In this document: piece by piece, positions 58,508-64,000 of the stretch | How the letters are laid out: the number at the start of each line of letters is the position of its first letter | Position numbering within the stretch: position 1 is the stretch's first letter | DNA from: Acholoe squamosa | Taxonomy: Eukaryota; Annelida; Polychaeta; Phyllodocida; Polynoidae | Direction of reading: 5' to 3' | DNA: 64,000 nucleotides | Assembly: GCA_949317995.1 (NCBI GenBank) | Contig: OX439046.1 | Span: 55,965,774-56,029,773, forward strand | Notes under the pieces: model-generated | Seen by the model: the letters and a program-made list of their open reading frames with translations, nothing else | What the model was told of the DNA's origin: nothing | Database searches by the model: none | Program-made: the position numbers and the translations under genes

Positions 58508-59072
58508 CTCGCCTGGTAAACCATGAACCCTGAAATATAAAGTTAATAATCCAGTATACGGAAAATACAATCCTCACAAAACAGGAACTCTATCTGACGA
58601 CTATTACAGATTCAATATGGCGAACTCCCACTGCAGTCTGGGAAAATATGAATCATTGCCTTCGCATTCACAATCTGTGTACCAAATTGGTTCAAATTTT
58701 GTTTGATTTAAAATCAAGGGTCATCCTAAGATTTTTGCAATCCCCTTTATTGGCACATTTATCTAAAGCACGAATATTTTTTTTGAGAATGAATAAATTG
58801 AGTAGTGAGACCTAAATTTGCGCGCGCAGCGCTTGAGTTGACTTCCGGTTCTACAGAAATACGAATCAAACCTTTGGTAGTAAGTTGTGTTTTAGCTGTC
58901 ATTTTGTCCATTATGTGTATTGTAGAATTCCAAGACTCTGTAAATGAAAACATGATGTTCACTTGTTCCGAATTGTCAGGTTTTGAGTCGTTAATTATAG
59001 TTTATTTTAGCCCCTGGCTAGAAACATTGTGTCAAACCTCGCGGAGTGGCGCCTTTTCTAGCCAGGTGGCAG

Positions 59073-59690
59073 TAGTCACTGTGCGCGACTCAGTTAAGGA
59101 CTGAGTCGCTGGGACTGCCCTATCTAAAACTTGCAGGTGCTCTAGAAACAGCAAGTTTCTAAGAATAACATTTGACAGAAACAAATCCCCAACAATCAGC
59201 TTATAATTTTGACAAGAGTACCACCTTAGTTTTGCTGTCTGTGAGTGGGAAGAGTGTCTTTTTTTGGAAACTTTTAGATCGCACCCTTTTCCTAGATTTG
59301 GCACATGCTGTGTGGGTTGCAACGGGTAGCTATCAGCAGGTGCATTTTCTGCCAGACAGGAAGTCAATCTCCACTCTCCAAGCAGATTCTAATGAATAAC
59401 ATTATTTCATGAATAACACCTCTGTTGTGAGACCTGAAACCACATCCAACATGGCCGACCGTGGCAGCTAAACTTGATATGAAGGCTAACAGATTTGCAA
59501 GAACCAAATAATCTGGGCCCCCATATGAAAGGTTTCTCACAAAATGGCAACAAACATGTCTTAGGAAGCCATCCTTAAGAGGAAATTGACATAAAAAAAG
59601 TATGTCCTACAATTCCAGCCACCTGACAAATTAGCCCTATGCAGGAAGCCTGACTCTCCCGTTAGGTAAGAGTCAGCGCCCGCCGGACAA
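59073..59690. mobile_element. 618-bp nonautonomous element, copy B, 8-bp target duplication
   Basis: The same ends and length as copy A, flanked by a perfect GGTGGCAG duplication (59065-59072, 59691-59698). It differs from copies A and C at scattered positions, so it derives from a separate source copy. It lies between the two divergent genes. Confidence 0.8.
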
Positions 59691-59899
59691 GGTGGCAGGT
59701 CTTGTCACCGCTGTCGACCCCATTATGTAGGGAAGACATGCCAAACTTTTATTTTGGATTTACCCGGATAATTTTACATCACGGGGAAGCTGGCAACTTG
59801 AGTAATGTAATGGTGTTTAAATTGTTTTTATAATGTTACTAGAACAGAAGTTATGAGGGATTGAATGTGGATTTTTTATATTTTCTGTCAGTGGATTTC

Positions 59900-60517
59900 T
59901 AGTCACTGTGCGTGACTCAGTTAAGGACTGAGTCGCTGGGACTGCCCTAGCTAAAACTTGCAGGTGCTCTAGAAACAGCAAGTTTCTAAGAATAACATTT
60001 GACAGAAACAAATCCCCAACAATCAGCTTATAATATTGACAAGAGTACCACCTTAGTTTTGCTGTCTGTGAGTGGGAAGAGCGTCTTTTGTTGGAAACCT
60101 TTAGATCGCACCTTTTTCCAAGGTTTGGCACATGCTGTGTGGGCTGCAACAGGTAGCTATCAGCAGGTGCATTTTCTGCCAGACAGGAAGTCAATCTCCA
60201 CTCACCAAGCAGATTCTCATGGATAACATTATTTCATGAATAACACCTCTGTTGTAAGACCTGAAACCACTTCCATCATGGCCGACCGTGGCAGCTAAAC
60301 TTGATGTGAAGGCTAACAGATTTGCAAGAACCAAATAATCTGGGCCCCCGTATGAAAGGTTTCTCACAAAATGGCAACAAACATGTCTTAGGAAGCCATC
60401 CTTAAGAGGAAATTGACATAAAAAAAGTATGTCCTACAATTCCAGCCACCTGACAAATTAGCCCTATGCAGGAAGCCTGACTCTCCCGTTAGGTAAGAGT
60501 CAGCGCCCGCCGGACAA
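59900..60517. mobile_element. 618-bp nonautonomous element, copy C, 8-bp target duplication
   Basis: The same ends and length. Flanks are TGGATTTC (59892-59899) and TGTATTTC (60518-60525), a 7/8 match. Its interior is almost identical to copy A, 8 kb away, and it sits 209 bp from copy B in the same orientation. Confidence 0.8.
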
Positions 60518-61939
60518 TGTATTTCCAGCCAGTGTGGGTCTTATCAGTCCCTGTCCACTGTGCACAGGCTGCACTGGTTCTCACACATTTCAGACCTTGC
60601 TTTACTTAATCTCAAATTAAATTTGATTGAACGATCATAAAGGGTTACCAATTACATCACTGTAAGCACAACAGTTTTGGGATTAATGGGCTATATTTTG
60701 CATCAAAAGGAACTAAGAAAAGGCCATGGGAAGTCAGGTTACAGTTTACTGTCCAAGCCATTTTGAAAATTGATGAAGCTTTTTTTCATTATTCATTATT
60801 CATTATGTAGGTACCATTACTTGGATATCTGGAGTTTGTATATGTCACCATGTTATTGACATTTCTTGCACTGTAAGCTTTAATTTGATACCAAATATGG
60901 CCCCCTTTGCTTATTCCTACCATGTCCAAATGCATTTTTGAGAAATTCTGTAATATCTTTTAAGATAATGAATAATGAAATTTTCTCATGCGGCCCTTTG
61001 AATGCATGCGGGCGGTGGACGGTAAACTGTAATATGAGTTCCATTGGCCTAAGTATTATAGATCATGTTGGAAAGTCAACATTTTCTAAATGGCAGTGTG
61101 ATAAGCGACCTGAAATTCTTTGATTTTTTACTCAACTCTCCTATACTCTTTAGCCTTGGGCTAATAGATAATGAATAGCTGATTAAAGATCCTAAGCGTG
61201 CTTGTGTGTGTGAATGTGTGAGTGATCGTGTGAGTGATCTGTGTTATACATAAGTATCTGTTTTCATAGACTTAGATCTAGTTCTGTATTACTGTATACT
61301 ATGCATGTAGTCTGTAGAACATAGAGCATATTCATTGTAGTAGACTTACAGACTTACTGTATGACACATAGTGACACTGACAGTCATAGGTCAGCAATGA
61401 CCTCAGTCCTCACCCTTTGTTGTCAATAAAAGCTATTATTATGATTTGTGTTGGGTGGTCCAACTAGCCAGGTCAGGCTGCCAGGTCCCACTCTCCAAAT
61501 CAGCTTCAGGCAACTGTAATTTTGTAGACCTTGTAAAAAAAAAACTCTCTCTCTGTACAGTGTATGAACCTTGAAATCTTTTCAGTTTTCTGAAAGAAGG
61601 TGGGAAAGGAGTACCTTTCTGGTTTCCAATCCGCATCAGATCAGTGCCATCACCAGCCTCCAACTAGTCCTTCCCTCCTTGTATTACGGGGGTACAGCTT
61701 GTTTACTATATGAACCATAAATCACAACTGACATGTCTGTAACTTGAACATAATGAAGACTGAAGACGTGAAGTTGCAAGATTCGTTGACATTGTTTACA
61801 TGTCTACTGAAACATGTAAACAATGATAGTTTATTCAATCAAATATTGGGTATTTCCACCAAAAGGTAATGGACAGAATTGATCCCTAGTCATGAGGAAG
61901 GTTCACGCAGAAATACAGTGAGTGCTTGGAGACGCAGTT

Positions 61940-62060
61940 GGGGATCCACTATTCTCACAAAGACTACGTTTCTTGTCGGCGGAATGTCGCATGCGCAGGG
62001 ACAGACAGAGTCGCTGCAGTCTACAGCAATTGACAGGCGACGTCTGACAGCTGACGAAGA
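61940..62060 (+). promoter_or_regulatory. Possible promoter or first noncoding exon region of the DAXX-like gene
   Basis: The sequence around 61985-61997 contains CGCATGCGCA, close to the NRF1 consensus typical of housekeeping promoters, and local CpG content rises compared with the flanks. It lies 0.8 kb upstream of the presumed DAXX-like start codon and 3.5 kb upstream of the F-BAR gene start. There is no TATA box. An 81-codon open frame crossing here resembles nothing I know and may be 5' UTR. Confidence 0.3.
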
Positions 62061-62790
62061 AATTGACCACTTTTGTCTGCAACAGATCTCAGACAGTCTG
62101 TCAGGCATTCGCATCAGGAAATAGTAGACTGAGTAATGGATCACACCCTTTATTAAAGGTGCAAGGACACTGAGGCATAGGGTGCAGCAATGTAGAGTGC
62201 AGTGTTGCCGAAAACTTTTTCTCAATGCAGGCCATAGTGGCCTGCATCTTGGCATGTTACGCAGGTCATTTACCTCTTACGCAGCCATATGAATTTTGAT
62301 ATTTTAAGGTACATTAATAAACCTCATTATAGTTTTATGATAACTTAAAAGAAATGGAAATATATATGATATAAAAACAATTTTACAAATATATGGCCCT
62401 ATCTTCACTTCTACTTGGCTGATTTGAGATTTTTTTGTCACCATAAGAAGCTGAGATTATGACAGGCAATTCTGGCCTGCGTGATAAGCCTAAGCCCCTA
62501 TACCGGCCATTGAGATTCTATGCCAGTGTGCCAGCGTCATTTTGGAAACACTGAGGGTGAGAAGACAATTGGTGTGCAGTTATGTAGGGTGCAAATACAT
62601 TTAGCCTCAGGGAGTGGGCATTATTTAGGTTCAGCCTTGAAGGGGGGGGGGGCATTTAAGGTATATGATTGGGACCTTTAGGGCGCAGAGGACTAACTCA
62701 TCCCATGTTTGTTTTCAGATTGATATAGCGTGGCACAAATGGAACCAATGACGTGACAGACTGCTGGATGACAGGTCAATGACGTAAGTC

Positions 62791-62829
62791 ATGACGGACA
62801 ACATGGATCCTGCTGAGCAGAGAAAGAAG
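62791..62829 (+). CDS. DAXX: DAXX-like gene, probable first coding exon
   Basis: An ATG at 62791 opens 13 codons (MTDNMDPAEQRKK) ending at a GTATGT donor after 62829, in phase 0, which fits the next exon. Upstream, a TTTTCAG acceptor ends at 62718, so this may be the second exon of the transcript. Between that acceptor and the ATG lie three very short upstream frames (62739-62756, 62768-62782, 62779-62787). The ACGTAAGTC just before the ATG also resembles a donor site, so the exon structure here is tentative. The assignment rests on phase and proximity, not on similarity of these 13 residues. Confidence 0.5.
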
Positions 62830-63119
62830 GTATGTGACCCATTCACTCTGAACGTCCATCAGAGATGGATACCAGTAGTGTCCCTATTTATATGTTAATG
62901 ATTTGGCAACATAAGATCACTGATCCATTCCCATGTGAGGATCAGCGGTTGTAAAAAAAAATGCAGTAATAGGTAAACAATGTCTCTCTTTAGTTGCATG
63001 CTATGATAAATGTGTTTTGTTCATTTAATAATACTCTGAAAAATATCAATCAAAATAACTTTTTTCTTCCAACATCCTAGCAGTCTGGTATTCAGGTATC
63101 CTTCTTGATTCTATTTCAG

Positions 63120-64000
63120 TTCATGAAATTGTGTAAAGCTGCAACAGATAATGACACAGCAGTACTGCAGCTTATAGAGAAGCGCTTCAGCAAGGCAGAC
63201 ACGAACTTCCTGGCGTCACAAGAGTGCGCCCTTGCACTGCAACATGCTGCTCATAATATCAAGGCGGACAGGAACAATAAGTTTGTGTATATCAAGAAGT
63301 TCATGTCTCTGCTGAAAGCCAATGCTGGAAAGAAGCGGAAAAATAATGACAGAGAACATGAGTCCGACAGCAGTGAGCCAACGGCTAAACGGCTCAAGAA
63401 GGTCGGGAATATCGAGTACAGTGACGGCAGCGAGAGTGGCCCGGGAGGGAGTGAGAAACACAAAAGCAAAGAGAAAGAAAAGAAAAAGAGTATAACTCAA
63501 GGAGAAAGCGATTCAGACACGGAGCCCCTTGTTATAGCAGCAGATGATATCAAGCAATTTCCTAAATCTGATGAGAAAGCAAAGAGCAAAGAAAATGCAA
63601 AGAAGAAGGCAGACAGAGAGTCGGATACAGAACCTCTGAGTCTAGGCAATGTTGAAACCAAAGACTCTCCGAAAAGTGGGAGAAAATCAAATAGCGTAAG
63701 TCCAACAGCTAAACAGGTAAAGGACCAAAATCCAACTAAAGACTGCTCTGGTGATCAACAGTTGACCATACTTCCACTCACACCTGTCAAAAAGAGTTCA
63801 CCAGAAAAAACAGACCCTGGTATTCCAGCATCATACGTATCTCCAACTGCACGTTATAAATATTGTCACGTTGCAGAACTAAGACTGACTGATGACAAGT
63901 CTTCCACATCCTCGGTAAAGATTTCCAATGACAATATCATCACACATATACCGAGAAGGAAGGTCGCAAGGATTGTTCTCAATCCTCTTACACCAGAAAA
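63120..64000 (+). CDS. DAXX: DAXX-like histone chaperone, long exon with the helical bundle (continues past the window)
   Basis: DAXX is a nuclear H3.3 chaperone that works with ATRX and binds SUMO and many partners; its N-terminal four-helix bundle docks short peptides. This exon opens after a CTATTTCAG acceptor and stays open for 293 codons to the window edge. Its first 75 residues match the DAXX bundle: F-x-x-LCK, a T-D and V spacing, L-x-x-R, A-x(3)-FLAS-x-E, then a VYI and LLKA block followed by KK-R-K. A long disordered region rich in Lys, Glu, Ser and Asp follows, with two SDTEPL repeats and three PTA-[KR] repeats; the first SDTEPL runs into LVIA before acidic residues, a possible SUMO-interacting motif (inference). 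The histone-binding domain should follow beyond the window. An alternative acceptor at 63080 would add 13 in-frame residues. Confidence 0.72.

Larger units (their letters stand above)
58508..62790. other. Intergenic region between the divergent F-BAR and DAXX-like genes
   Basis: The two genes start 4.3 kb apart and point away from each other, so both promoters should lie here. It contains two 618-bp elements (59073-59690, 59900-60517). An AATAAA occurs near 61425 on the plus strand, with no recognisable gene before it. A CGCATGCGCA motif near 61987, like an NRF1 site, and TGACGT-containing CRE-like motifs near 62750 and 62780 are candidate promoter elements of the DAXX-like gene. 60.5-61.9 kb shows no other feature. 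Confidence 0.5.

Noticed and set aside
51898..60226. 75- and 101-125-codon frames repeated in the three 618-bp elements
   Set aside because: Shared because the copies are recent; no known domain, and copy B changes residues without a coding bias I can see.
1..64000. tRNA or rRNA genes
   Set aside because: No cloverleaf with A and B boxes and no rRNA-like block was recognised by eye; a covariance-model scan would be needed to be sure.

Overview
This is a window of animal nuclear DNA, most likely from a repeat-rich marine invertebrate. It has spliced genes with introns of 19 kb and 25 kb, GT-AG splice sites, abundant short inverted-repeat transposons, microsatellites and a large Ty3/gypsy-type retrotransposon. 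A GTGAGTGAG-led repeat near 4.6 kb resembles repeats I associate with molluscs and other lophotrochozoans, but I cannot fix the phylum. There are no bacterial-type operons, CRISPR arrays or phage genes.

Two host genes are supported, arranged head to head. On the minus strand, three coding exons (58507-58484, 33539-33424, 14556-14497) join in phase. They encode the start of an F-BAR domain of the CIP4/FBP17/TOCA family, and the gene runs off the left edge, so about 58 kb of the window is its introns. On the plus strand, at the right edge, is the 5' part of a gene whose first long exon (63120 to past 64000) encodes a helical bundle closely resembling that of DAXX, followed by a long charged disordered stretch.

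Intron 1 of the F-BAR gene holds the main curiosity: a 12.9 kb LTR retrotransposon (35125-48030), antisense to the host gene. Its two 468-bp LTRs look identical by eye and are flanked by an AGTG target duplication. It encodes a coiled-coil Gag-like region, a capsid/zinc-knuckle Gag, and an intact pol (protease, RT, RNase H, integrase with D,D35E and a long basic AT-hook tail). Where an env gene might sit there is instead about 4.5 kb of extra DNA with its own promoter-like block, a leader of at least seven consecutive stem-loops, and two overlapping reading frames that together encode a lysine-rich, coiled-coil protein with a zinc finger split across the frame boundary. I do not recognise that protein. 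The retrotransposon sits inside a tandem array within an older hAT-like element (34805-49546).

The rest is intronic or intergenic DNA full of miniature transposons, many with readable ends and target duplications: a CCGTAATCTCC family at about eight places, two Harbinger-like elements with 3-bp TWA duplications, several CAG...CTG elements with 5-6 bp duplications, a TTAA-flanked element, and three 618-bp elements each with an 8-bp duplication. Three structures (10.59-13.09 kb, 53.02-53.29 kb, 53.77-55.22 kb) are foldback-like, with inverted arms built from short tandem repeats. All coordinates and motifs were read by eye; families named without a protein domain are inferred from ends and target duplications only.
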